Of a stretch of 64,000 nucleotides of DNA, positions 9,121 to 17,032 are shown in pieces. The stretch spans positions 1,178,001 to 1,242,000 of the forward strand of contig CAWHCD010000006.1 in the NCBI GenBank assembly GCA_963828015.1, read 5' to 3'. Below the pieces are notes generated by a model. That model did not search any database. It had not been told where the DNA came from and saw only the letters and a list, made by a program, of their open reading frames with translations. The number at the start of each line of letters is the position of its first letter. Position 1 is the first letter of the stretch. A program made the translations under genes and the position numbers. This stretch comes from CAVPUA01 sp963828015 (lineage in GTDB: Bacteria; Actinomycetota; Actinomycetes; Mycobacteriales; Jatrophihabitantaceae).

Positions 9121-10523
9121 CCACCACGCCACTGAACACCGCTTCGGCTTCGGACACCTTCGACGCCGACGACCTCTCGGCCCGGGCTCGTGAGCACCTG
9201 TGGATGCACTTCACCCGCCAGTCCTCCTACGCCAACGCACCGGTCCCGACCATCGTCAAGGGCGACGGCGCCTACATCTGGGACGCCAACGGCAAGAAGT
9301 ACCTCGACGGACTGTCAGGGCTGTTCGTGGTGCAAGCGGGCCATGGCCGGGTCGAACTGGCCGAGGCGGCGTACCGCCAGGCCTCGGAGATCGCGTTCTT
9401 CCCCATCTGGTCCTACGCCCACCCGCAGGCCATCGAGCTGGCCGACCGGCTGGCCGACTACGCCCCCGGCGACCTGAACAAGGTCTTCTTCACCACCGGG
9501 GGTGGCGAGGCGGTCGAGACGGCCTGGAAGCTGGCCAAGCAGTACTTCAAGCTCATCGGCAAGCCGCTCAAGCACAAGGTGGTCAGCCGCTCGATCGCCT
9601 ACCACGGCACGCCCCAAGGGGCGCTGTCGATCACCGGCGTCCCGGCGATGAAGCAGATGTTCGAGCCGCTCGTCCCCGGTGGGCTGAAGGTGCCCAACAC
9701 GAACTTCTACCGTGCCCCCGAGCACGGCGATGATCTGCAAGCGTTCGGTCGCTGGGCCGCCGACCAGATCGATATCGCGATCGAGATGGAGGGCCCTGAG
9801 ACGGTGGCCTGCGTGTTCCTCGAGCCGGTGCAGAACTCCGGGGGCTGCTTCCCGCCGCCGCCCGGTTACTTCCAGCGGGTCCGCGAGATCTGCGACAAGC
9901 ACGACGTGCTGCTGGTCTCCGACGAGGTCATCTGCGCGTTCGGGCGGCTGGGCACGATGTTCGCCTCCGACAAGTTCGGCTACGTCCCCGACATGATCAC
10001 ATGCGCCAAGGGTCTGACCAGCGGCTACTCCCCCATCGGCGCCTGCATCGTCAGCGACAAGATCGCCGCGCCCTTCTGGAGCGGCAGCGACTACTTCCCG
10101 CACGGCTACACCTTCGGCGGACACCCGGTGTCCTGCGCGGTCGCCATGGCCAACCTCGACATCTTCGAGCGCGAGGGACTCAATCAGAACGTGCTCGCCA
10201 ACGAGCACGCCTTCCGCGCCACCCTCGACAAACTCACCGATCTGCCGATCGTCGGCGACGTGCGTGGCGACGGCTACTTCTACGGGATCGAGTTGGTCAA
10301 GGACAAGGCCACCAAGGAGACCTTCGACGACGACGAGTCCGAGCGGCTGCTGCGCGGATTCCTGTCCAAGGCGCTCTATGACGCGGGCCTGTACTGCCGA
10401 GCCGACGACCGCGGTGACCCCGTGGTGCAACTGGCGCCGCCGCTGATCGTCGGCCAGCCGGTGTTCGATGAGATCGAGCAGATCCTGCGTTCAGTACTGA
10501 CCGAGGCCTGGACCCGGCTCTAG
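9117..10523 (+). CDS. Class III PLP aminotransferase (omega-amino acid/amine:pyruvate type)
   Basis: A 468-residue class III aminotransferase. Motifs in order: DGLSGLFVVQAGHG near the N-terminus, the phosphate-binding FFTTGGGEAVE, AYHGTPQGAL, the cofactor aspartate in LLVSDEVICAFGRLG, and the Schiff-base lysine at about residue 298 (TCAKGLTSGYSPIGA). It most resembles putrescine, beta-alanine or GABA:pyruvate aminotransferases, which move a terminal amino group onto pyruvate to make alanine and an aldehyde. The next gene encodes alanine dehydrogenase, which would regenerate pyruvate. That pairing supports pyruvate as acceptor; the amino donor is inferred only from context. Confidence 0.9.
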   Translation: MTTTPLNTASASDTFDADDLSARAREHLWMHFTRQSSYANAPVPTIVKGDGAYIWDANGKKYLDGLSGLFVVQAGHGRVELAEAAYRQASEIAFFPIWSYAHPQAIELADRLADYAPGDLNKVFFTTGGGEAVETAWKLAKQYFKLIGKPLKHKVVSRSIAYHGTPQGALSITGVPAMKQMFEPLVPGGLKVPNTNFYRAPEHGDDLQAFGRWAADQIDIAIEMEGPETVACVFLEPVQNSGGCFPPPPGYFQRVREICDKHDVLLVSDEVICAFGRLGTMFASDKFGYVPDMITCAKGLTSGYSPIGACIVSDKIAAPFWSGSDYFPHGYTFGGHPVSCAVAMANLDIFEREGLNQNVLANEHAFRATLDKLTDLPIVGDVRGDGYFYGIELVKDKATKETFDDDESERLLRGFLSKALYDAGLYCRADDRGDPVVQLAPPLIVGQPVFDEIEQILRSVLTEAWTRL

Positions 10524-10547
10524 CCGACCCCGACGAGAGGAACTGCG

Positions 10548-11663
10548 ATGAAGGTCGGTATTCCCCGCGAGGTCAAGAACCACGAGTATCGGGTGGCCAT
10601 CACGCCGGCTGGGGTGCATGAACTCACCCGGCACGGCCACGAGGTGTTGATCGAGCACGAGGCCGGGGTGGGGTCCTCGATTCCCGACGCCGACTTCGTC
10701 GCGGCCGGGGCGCAGATCCTGCCGGACGCGGACGCGGTGTGGGCCGCGGCCGAGATGGTGCTCAAGGTCAAGGAGCCGATCGCGCAGGAGTACCACCGCA
10801 TGCGCAAGGACCAGGTGCTGTTCACCTACCTGCATCTGGCCGCGGACAAGGCCTGTACCGATGCCCTCCTGGCCGCCGGAACGACCGGAATCGCCTACGA
10901 GACCGTGCAGTTGGCCGACAACTCGCTGCCCCTGCTGGCTCCGATGTCGGAGGTGGCCGGCCGCCTGGCGCCACAGGTGGGCTCCTTCCACCTCATGCGT
11001 CAAGGGGGCGGCCGGGGCGTGCTGATGGGCGGCGTGCCCGGTGTCTACGCGGCCAAGGTCGTCGTCATCGGGGCCGGCGTCTCCGGTCAGAACGCGGCCG
11101 CGATCGCCCTGGGCATGCAGGCCGAGGTGCTGCTGCTCGATCGCAACGTCGCCCGCCTGCGGCAGATGGACGCCATCTATCAGGGCCACTGTCAGACGGT
11201 GACTTCCAATGCCTTCGAGGTCGAGCAGGCCTGCCTGGATGCCGACCTCGTCATCGGCGCGGTACTGGTGCCCGGCGCCAAGGCCCCCAAGATCATCAGC
11301 AACGAGCTCGTCTCGCGGATGAAGCCCGGTTCGGTGCTGGTCGACATCTCCATCGACCAGGGCGGCTGCTTCGAGGATTCGCACCCGACCACCCACGCCG
11401 ACCCGACCTACCGAGTGCACAACTCGGTCTTCTACTGCGTGGCCAACATGCCCGGTGCGGTCCCTCATACGTCGACCTACGCGCTGACCAATGTCACGCT
11501 GCCCTACGCGGTCGAGCTGGCCAACCACGGCTGGAAGCAGGCGCTGCGCAACGACCCCGCCCTGGCCCTGGGTCTGAACACCCATGAGGGCGTGCTGACC
11601 AATCAGCCGGTCGCCGAGGCCCACGGTTACACGCACTTCGAGCTCGGGGATGTCCTGCGCTGA
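10548..11663 (+). CDS. ald: Alanine dehydrogenase
   Basis: A 371-residue enzyme that oxidatively deaminates L-alanine to pyruvate and ammonia with NAD, or runs in reverse. The N-terminal catalytic domain begins MKVGIPREVKNHEYRVA. The nucleotide-binding motif is VVVIGAGVSGQNAAAIALGM. Length is standard. GAGAGG lies upstream of the ATG at a normal distance. It sits 24 bp after the aminotransferase in one operon and its stop overlaps the probable start of the FAD oxidoreductase. In this setting its likely job is to recycle alanine formed by the aminotransferase, releasing amine nitrogen as ammonium. Confidence 0.96.
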   Translation: MKVGIPREVKNHEYRVAITPAGVHELTRHGHEVLIEHEAGVGSSIPDADFVAAGAQILPDADAVWAAAEMVLKVKEPIAQEYHRMRKDQVLFTYLHLAADKACTDALLAAGTTGIAYETVQLADNSLPLLAPMSEVAGRLAPQVGSFHLMRQGGGRGVLMGGVPGVYAAKVVVIGAGVSGQNAAAIALGMQAEVLLLDRNVARLRQMDAIYQGHCQTVTSNAFEVEQACLDADLVIGAVLVPGAKAPKIISNELVSRMKPGSVLVDISIDQGGCFEDSHPTTHADPTYRVHNSVFYCVANMPGAVPHTSTYALTNVTLPYAVELANHGWKQALRNDPALALGLNTHEGVLTNQPVAEAHGYTHFELGDVLR

Positions 11664-13021
11664 GCGACTACCGCGGGCTCTCACTCTGGCACGACACCGT
11701 GCCCGGTTCTCTGCAGCCGCGGCCGGCCCTGCCCGGTGAGCGCTACGTCGATGTCGCCATCGTGGGCGCCGGATTCACCGGGCTCTGGACCGCGTACTAC
11801 CTACAGGCCGCCGATCCGAACCTCCGCATCGCGCTGGTCGAGGCCGAGATCGCCGGCTACGGCGCGTCCGGGCGCAACGGCGGCTGGTGCTCCTCGCTGT
11901 TTCCGATCAGCGCGACCGCGCTCGCGCGTGAATCCGGCGCCGAGGCCGCCGTCGCCCAGTACGCGGCCCTGCGCGACAGCGTCGCGGAGGTGGTCCGAGT
12001 GGCGCGGGCCGAGTCGATCGACGCCGACGTCGCCCTCGGCGGCAAGCTGATCCTGGCCCGTTCCGGGCCGCAGCTGGAGCGGGCTCAGCAGGACGTGGCC
12101 GAGTCCGAGCAGTTCGGACTCGGTGAGACCCTCCTGACTCGCGAGCAGGCTGTGGCCCGCCTGGCCGCCACCGAGGTGCGGGCCGCGACCTACTCCCCCC
12201 ACTGCGCCGTCGTGCATCCGGCCAAGCTCGTCCGTGGCCTGGCCGACGTCGTGCAGCGCCGCGGCGCCCAGCTCTATGAACGCACGCCGGCCGCCGCGAT
12301 CGAACCCGGACGGGTGATCACCCCGAACGCGACCCTGCACGCCGAGGTGGTGGTGCGGGCCACCGAGGGCTACACCGCTCGGCTGCCGAAGTTGCGGCGG
12401 GCGATCGCGCCCGTCTATTCGCTGATCATCGCCACCGAGCCGCTGTCCGATCAGACCTGGGAGCAGATCGGGCTGGCCGAACGCGAGGCCTTCAGCGACG
12501 GCCGCCATTTGATCATCTACGGCCAGCGCAGTGCCGACGGACGAATGATCTTCGGCGGACGGGGAGCGCCCTACCACCTCAGCTCACGGATCGCCGACGA
12601 GTACGACCGCGTGCCCAAGGTGTTCAGCGCCTTACGGGCCGCCCTGGTCGAACTGTTCCCGATCCTGCGCGATGCGCGGATCACCCACACCTGGGGCGGC
12701 CCGCTGGGCATCGCCCGCGATTGGCACGCCTCGGTGGGGCTCAGCGACGGCTTGGGCTGGGCCGGCGGCTACGTCGGCGACGGGGTCTCGACGGCCAACT
12801 TGGCCGGCCGCACGCTCACCAACCTGATCGGTGGGGTCGATTCCGACCTAACCCGACTGCCCTGGGTCGGCCACCGGTCACGGCCATGGGAGCCGGAGCC
12901 CTTGCGCTGGCTGGGCGCCAACGCCGGCTTGCAGGCGATGGCTTGGGCTGACGACGCCGAGGCTCGCAATGGTCGGCCCTCCCACCTGGCCGGTGCCGTC
13001 AATAGGGTGCTGGGCCGATGA
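11660..13021 (+). CDS. FAD-dependent amine/amino-acid oxidoreductase (DAO family), probable CTG start
   Basis: A DadA/PuuB-like flavoprotein. The FAD-binding motif VAIVGAGFTGLWTAYYL lies near the N-terminus and the C-terminal part contains GGYVGDGVSTANLAGR. The first conventional start is GTG 11699. However, the same frame upstream reads SDYRGLSLWHDT with no ATG, GTG or TTG, and a leader of this type (LSLWHDT) is, from memory, conserved in actinobacterial homologues. The only plausible initiator is CTG at 11660-11662, forming a CTGA overlap with the ald stop, with GGGGA (11646-11650) upstream. From there the protein has 453 residues; from GTG 11699 it has 440. It may oxidise an amine or glutamylated amine. 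Its stop overlaps the next gene by four bases. Confidence 0.85.
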   Translation: MSDYRGLSLWHDTVPGSLQPRPALPGERYVDVAIVGAGFTGLWTAYYLQAADPNLRIALVEAEIAGYGASGRNGGWCSSLFPISATALARESGAEAAVAQYAALRDSVAEVVRVARAESIDADVALGGKLILARSGPQLERAQQDVAESEQFGLGETLLTREQAVARLAATEVRAATYSPHCAVVHPAKLVRGLADVVQRRGAQLYERTPAAAIEPGRVITPNATLHAEVVVRATEGYTARLPKLRRAIAPVYSLIIATEPLSDQTWEQIGLAEREAFSDGRHLIIYGQRSADGRMIFGGRGAPYHLSSRIADEYDRVPKVFSALRAALVELFPILRDARITHTWGGPLGIARDWHASVGLSDGLGWAGGYVGDGVSTANLAGRTLTNLIGGVDSDLTRLPWVGHRSRPWEPEPLRWLGANAGLQAMAWADDAEARNGRPSHLAGAVNRVLGR

Positions 13022-13659
13022 GCACGCCCTCCACGCGAATCTCCCGGCTGGCCGAGAAGTCCAGCACCGACCGGGCGGCCCTGGATGCCCTCCTCGACGA
13101 GGTGCACGTCGGCCACTTCGGCGTGATCGTCGACGGTCATCCGGTCGTCTTCCCGACGGCGATCGTGCGCGACGGCGATCGGGTGCTCATGCACGGCTCG
13201 ACCGGCTCGCCCTGGCTGCGGGCCGTGGCGGCGGGCGCCGAGGTCTGTTTGGCGGTTACGGCCTATGACGGCCTGATCGTCGCGCGATCGGCGTTCGAGT
13301 CCTCGATGCGCTACCGAAGTGGCGTCCTGTTCGGCACCTGCGCGATCGTGACCGACAAGGCGCCGACCCTGGACCTGATCACCGAGGCCCTTATCCCGGG
13401 CCGGGTCGCGGAGGTGCGGCGCCCGAGCGCGAAGGAGCTCAGCGCCACGATGATCCTCGCCCTGCCGATCGAACGGTGGTCGCTCAAGATCTCCGATGGC
13501 TGGCCGGATGATCCGGCCGAGGATGTCGCCGGACCCGCTTGGGCCGGTGTCATCCCGGCGACGGTGCAGCACGGACCGCCCGAGGCCGCGCCGGATCTAG
13601 CGCCCGGGCGCGCGCTGGCTGAGTCCGTACGAAAGCTGGGTCAGCGCGCCGCGCCGTAG
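13018..13659 (+). CDS. Flavin-nucleotide-binding protein, pyridoxamine 5'-phosphate oxidase-like fold
   Basis: A 213-residue protein of the COG3467 type (split beta-barrel PPOX family). It shows LLDEVHVGHFGVIVDGHPVV, then GDRVLMHGSTGSPWLRAV and RSAFESSMRYRSGVLFG, the usual order for flavin-binding members. Specific function is unknown. It starts inside the FAD oxidoreductase stop (ATGA at 13018-13021), so it is the last gene of the Lrp-aminotransferase-ald-oxidase operon and may share an amine-related role. Its 3' end overlaps the converging tetR gene by 19 bases. Confidence 0.85.
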   Translation: MSTPSTRISRLAEKSSTDRAALDALLDEVHVGHFGVIVDGHPVVFPTAIVRDGDRVLMHGSTGSPWLRAVAAGAEVCLAVTAYDGLIVARSAFESSMRYRSGVLFGTCAIVTDKAPTLDLITEALIPGRVAEVRRPSAKELSATMILALPIERWSLKISDGWPDDPAEDVAGPAWAGVIPATVQHGPPEAAPDLAPGRALAESVRKLGQRAAP

Positions 13660-14246
13660 CGCAGCCCGTCGACCAGCAATGAGACGAGGCGCAGCGCCTG
13701 GTCCTGCCAGCCCGGCTCCTCGCTGATCAGGCAGAAGCCGCTCATCGCGCGTAACACGTCGTCGGGGTCGGCATCCGGGCGCACCGAACCGGCGTCGACG
13801 GCGGCCGAGACGAGCTGGGCCATCGCCTCGTTGATCTTGGCCCGGCTGGTGGTGAACAGCTCGGAGTTGGCGGCAACCATCGACTTCAGGGCGGCCGCCA
13901 TCCCACGCTTGGTCGCGACGTAGCTGACGAAGCGATGCATCCACTCCTCGAGCGCCGCGGCCGGCGGGAGGGTGGCGAGCAGTTCCGCGACGCCGTCGCA
14001 CAGCTGGTCGACCTCGCGGCGATAGACGTCGGCGATCAAGGCCTCGCGGGTCGGGAAGTGCCGATAGAGGGTGCCGATACCGACCCCGGACTGCCGCGCG
14101 ACCTCCTCGAGCGAGACTTCCACGCCCTTCTCGGCGAACAGTTGGGCGGCCGTGGACAGCAGGGCGTCGCGGTTGCGCCGGGCATCGGCGCGCAGCGGGC
14201 GCGCGGCGAGCAGCTCGGCCGGAGCGGCGAGCTCGATCTGTGACAC
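13641..14246 (-). CDS. TetR-family repressor, divergent to MFS exporter
   Basis: A 201-residue regulator. The N-terminal helix-turn-helix domain runs from RRNRDALLSTAAQLFAEKGV to SGVGIGTLYRHFPTREALI; the C-terminal ligand domain is variable as usual. The GTG at 14246 is chosen (VSQIELAAPAE) because GGAG lies six bases upstream; the frame extends upstream into the regulatory region but that part is not protein-like. It is divergent from the MFS gene, and the 132-bp gap holds palindromes placed in and near the promoters. Autoregulation and control of the exporter are the likely roles. Confidence 0.92.
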   Translation of the reverse strand: MSQIELAAPAELLAARPLRADARRNRDALLSTAAQLFAEKGVEVSLEEVARQSGVGIGTLYRHFPTREALIADVYRREVDQLCDGVAELLATLPPAAALEEWMHRFVSYVATKRGMAAALKSMVAANSELFTTSRAKINEAMAQLVSAAVDAGSVRPDADPDDVLRAMSGFCLISEEPGWQDQALRLVSLLVDGLRYGAAR

Positions 14247-14268
14247 GGACGACTCCTGATCAATCCAG

Positions 14269-14297
14269 TTGCAAACCGGAGGTCTCCTCCGTATTCT
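14269..14297 (+). promoter_or_regulatory. Promoter of the MFS exporter gene
   Basis: TTGCAA (14269-14274) and TATTCT (14292-14297) with an exact 17-bp spacer, about 80 bp before the MFS start. The opposite strand shows TAGAAT at 14298-14293, a good -10 for tetR, so the two divergent -10 elements overlap. Confidence 0.65.
14277..14291. promoter_or_regulatory. Probable TetR operator inside the MFS promoter spacer
   Basis: Perfect inverted repeat CGGAGG-TCT-CCTCCG filling the promoter spacer from two bases after the -35 to the base before the -10. A further CGGAGG half-site follows at 14301-14306. A repressor bound here would block RNA polymerase on both strands. Confidence 0.6.
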
Positions 14298-14313
14298 AAT
14301 CGGAGGAAGCATC

Positions 14314-14327
14314 CGTTTAGCCAAACG
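14314..14327. promoter_or_regulatory. Second inverted repeat in the tetR/MFS intergenic region
   Basis: Perfect inverted repeat CGTTT-AGCC-AAACG, 16 to 17 bases past the MFS -10 and upstream of tetR's own start. It could be a second operator or a short stem in the 5' leader of the MFS transcript. Confidence 0.4.
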
Positions 14328-14378
14328 TACTCCGGAAGACCTCGGTACGCCAAGAAGGCTCCCACAAGGAGATTGATC

Positions 14379-15896
14379 GTGACAGTAGACGCCACCGAAT
14401 ACCCTGACTACCTCTTCGACGTGCCGCAGCGCGCAACCCGCGTGCGTCGTCGCCTTCCCCGCCCTAACCGCGCCGCCATCGTGCTGGCCGCGATCCTGAC
14501 CAGCCAGCTCATGGTCGTGCTGGACTCGACCATCGTCAACATCGCCCTCCCGGAGATCAAGAGCTCGCTGGGGTTCTCGCCATCGAACCTGTCCTGGGTC
14601 GTCAACGCCTACACCCTCGCCTTCGGCGGGCTGCTGCTTTTGGGAGCGCGGGCCGGCGACATTCTGGGCCGCCGTCGCACCTTCATGGCCGGTATCGCCG
14701 TCTTCAGTTTCGCCTCGCTCGCCGGCGGCTTCGCCAACTCCGAACTCATGCTGCTGTCGATGCGGGCCCTGCAGGGCGTCGGCGCGGCGCTGGCCGCTCC
14801 CTCCGCGCTGGCCCTGCTGGTGACCCTGTTCCCCGAGGGCCGCGAGCGGATGCGCGCGATCGGCCTCTACACCAGCGTCTCGATCGGTGGCGCGGCCGTC
14901 GGCCTGATCGCCGGCGGCGTGCTCACCCAGTGGGCGTCATGGCGCTGGGTGTTGTTCGTCAACGTTCCCATCGGCGTGGCCTTGCTCCTCATCGCCCGGG
15001 TCGTGCTGCCCGAGACCGAGCGACGGCGGGGCAAGTTCGACCTGCTCGGCGCGCTCACCTCGACGATTGGCATGACCGCCCTGGTCTTCGGGTTCATCCA
15101 CGCCGCCAGTGACGGCTGGAGCAACTCCGTGACGATCGGCTCGTTCGCCGTCGGCCTGCTCCTACTGGGTTCCTTCGTCGCCGTCGAGGCTCGGGCCTCC
15201 TCGCCGATCACCCCGCTGCGGTTGTTCGCCGACCGCAACCGGGTCAGCGCGTACGTGGCTCGGCTGCTGATGACCGCCGGCATGCTGGGCATGTTCTTCT
15301 TCCTGACCCAATTCCTGCAGGATGTCCTGGGCTACAGCGCCATTGTCACCGGCCTGGCCTTCCTGCCGCTGACGATCATGCTGTTCAGTGGCTCGCAGCT
15401 CAGCGCCCGCTCGCTTGTCCAGCGCTTCAACGGCCGCATCGTCATGATCGTCGGGCTCTCTCTGTCCACCTTGGGACTGCTCTGGCTCACCCAACTGAGC
15501 GAGCACAGCAGCTATCTCAACGTGCTCGGCCCGCTGGTGCTGTTCGGCACCGGCAACGGGCTGGCCTTCGTCCCGCTGACCATGATCGCGCTCAGTGGGG
15601 TCGATCCCCGTGATGCCGGAGCCGCGTCGGGACTGGTCAACGTCATGCAGCAACTCGGCGGCGCGCTCGGGCTGGCCGTCCTGGTCACCGTCTTCGGCAC
15701 GGCGAGCAAGCACGCGCTGGCCAACCCACCCGTGGGCAGCACGGCCGCCGAAGCGGCGCGCCACGCCTTCCTGGTCGGCTCGGACCGGGCGTTCTGGGTG
15801 GCCGCGCTACTGCTGGTCGCCACGGTCGTCCTGGTCAGCGTGGCCATCCGCACGCCGGCGGCGGCGAACTCCGAGGAACCACTACTGATCGAGTAG
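14379..15896 (+). CDS. MFS drug/metabolite exporter (DHA2, 14-helix type)
   Basis: A 505-residue transporter of the EmrB/QacA type. Motif D1/C region LDSTIVNIALPEI lies in helix 1, followed by WVVNAYTLAFGGLLLLGARAGDILGRRR (motif A) and LQGVGAALAAPSALALL. About 14 hydrophobic segments are visible. The GTG at 14379 is chosen because AAGGAG (14366-14371) is seven bases upstream; an in-frame TTG at 14373 would be too close. It is controlled by the divergent TetR gene and should export a toxic compound by proton antiport. Its stop lies three bases from the converging rlmN stop. Confidence 0.92.
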   Translation: MTVDATEYPDYLFDVPQRATRVRRRLPRPNRAAIVLAAILTSQLMVVLDSTIVNIALPEIKSSLGFSPSNLSWVVNAYTLAFGGLLLLGARAGDILGRRRTFMAGIAVFSFASLAGGFANSELMLLSMRALQGVGAALAAPSALALLVTLFPEGRERMRAIGLYTSVSIGGAAVGLIAGGVLTQWASWRWVLFVNVPIGVALLLIARVVLPETERRRGKFDLLGALTSTIGMTALVFGFIHAASDGWSNSVTIGSFAVGLLLLGSFVAVEARASSPITPLRLFADRNRVSAYVARLLMTAGMLGMFFFLTQFLQDVLGYSAIVTGLAFLPLTIMLFSGSQLSARSLVQRFNGRIVMIVGLSLSTLGLLWLTQLSEHSSYLNVLGPLVLFGTGNGLAFVPLTMIALSGVDPRDAGAASGLVNVMQQLGGALGLAVLVTVFGTASKHALANPPVGSTAAEAARHAFLVGSDRAFWVAALLLVATVVLVSVAIRTPAAANSEEPLLIE

Positions 15897-15899
15897 CGC

Positions 15900-16820
15900 T
15901 CAGCCCGAAGCGGCGAGCTGCCCGCAGGCGCCGTCGATCTCGCGCCCGCGAGTGTCTCGCACGGTGACCGACACGCCGCGCAGTTCGAGCAGCCGGACGA
16001 ACTCCCGCTCGACCCGCTTGGGCGAGGCATCCCAGGCCGAGCCCGGTGTCGGGTTGAGCGGGATCAGGTTGACGTGCGCCAGGCGGCCGCTGAGCAGATC
16101 CCCCAGCAGCTCAGCCCGCTCGGGCTGGTCGTTCACATCGCGGATCATGGCGTACTCGATCGAATATCGACGCCCGGTGCGTTCGGCGTAGGCATCCGCG
16201 GCGGCCAGCACCTCGGCCACCTTCCACCGGGTGTTGACCGGGACGAGGGTGTCGCGCAGCTCGTCGTCGGGGGCGTGCAGCGAGACGGCGAGCGTGACCG
16301 GCAGGTCCTCCTCGATCAGGCGGCGAATCCCCGGCACCAGGCCCACGGTGGACAGGGTGATCGAGCGGCGCGAGAGCCCGAGTCCGGCCGGGGTCGGGTC
16401 GACCAGCCGCCGAATCGCGGCGATCACCCGGTCGTAGTTGGCCAAGGGCTCGCCCATTCCCATGAACACGACGTTGGACAAACGGCCCGGCCCGCCGGCA
16501 AGCTCACCCGCGGCCGTCACCCGTGCGGCGGCGACAACCTGGTCGACGATCTCAGCGGTCGACAGGTTGCGGGTCAGCCCTCCTTGACCGGTCGCGCAGA
16601 ACGGGCAGGCCATGCCGCAGCCGGCCTGGCTGGAGATGCAGACCGTCACCCGGCTCGGGTAGCGCATCAATACGCTCTCGACGAGCGTGCCGTCGTGCAG
16701 ACGCAGCAACGTCTTGCGCGTGGTGCCGGCATCGGTCTCGACGTGCCGCACCTCGGTCAGCAGCGGCGGCAGCAGCTGCGAACCCAGCCGCTCGCGCAGG
16801 TCAGCGGGCAGGTCGGTCAT
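15900..16820 (-). CDS. rlmN: 23S rRNA/tRNA (adenine-C2) methyltransferase RlmN, catalytic part of a frameshifted gene
   Basis: RlmN is a radical-SAM enzyme that methylates A2503 of 23S rRNA and A37 of some tRNAs. The radical-SAM cluster motif CGMACPFC follows CISSQAG; then come VVFMGMGEPLANYD and, at the C-terminus, the catalytic cysteine in GACGQL. The continuous frame holds 306 residues from ATG 16820 (MTDLPADLRERLG). About 60 N-terminal residues that normally precede this point are encoded just upstream in two other frames (16821-17002). Translation could start at 16820, but the product would lack the N-terminal domain, so activity is doubtful unless the indels are sequencing errors. Confidence 0.88.
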   Translation of the reverse strand: MTDLPADLRERLGSQLLPPLLTEVRHVETDAGTTRKTLLRLHDGTLVESVLMRYPSRVTVCISSQAGCGMACPFCATGQGGLTRNLSTAEIVDQVVAAARVTAAGELAGGPGRLSNVVFMGMGEPLANYDRVIAAIRRLVDPTPAGLGLSRRSITLSTVGLVPGIRRLIEEDLPVTLAVSLHAPDDELRDTLVPVNTRWKVAEVLAAADAYAERTGRRYSIEYAMIRDVNDQPERAELLGDLLSGRLAHVNLIPLNPTPGSAWDASPKRVEREFVRLLELRGVSVTVRDTRGREIDGACGQLAASG

Positions 16821-17002
16821 GGTCGGCCGCCGCGCCCTCGAAGCGGCCGAAGTAGTGCCGCGAGAGCTGATCGGCCCGAAACGCCGGCAGCCCGAGTTCA
16901 CGGACGGCGGCCCGACGCTCGTCCAGGTCGAGATCGGCCAGATGACGCGGCGGTAACGCCTCGCTTAGGTGCCTCGAACACGAGCGGAAGCGGAGCGGGC
17001 AC
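16821..17002 (-). pseudogene. rlmN: Out-of-frame N-terminal segment of rlmN (two +1 frameshifts)
   Basis: From GTG 17002 the minus strand reads VPAPLPLVFEAPKRGV. One base later (near 16954-16957) the frame changes and reads LPPRHLADLDLDERR, RAAVRELGLPAF and RADQLSRHYFGRFEG. A second one-base shift (near 16821-16822) leads into MTDLPADL. Together these match the RlmN N-terminus in order and spacing. GGGAG lies about nine bases before GTG 17002, so this is the original start. Both changes behave as single-base insertions (GTTA for GTA; GACCATG for GACATG). Confidence 0.8.
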
Positions 17003-17032
17003 CTACCGATTCTCCCACGCCTGGCGGTGCGA

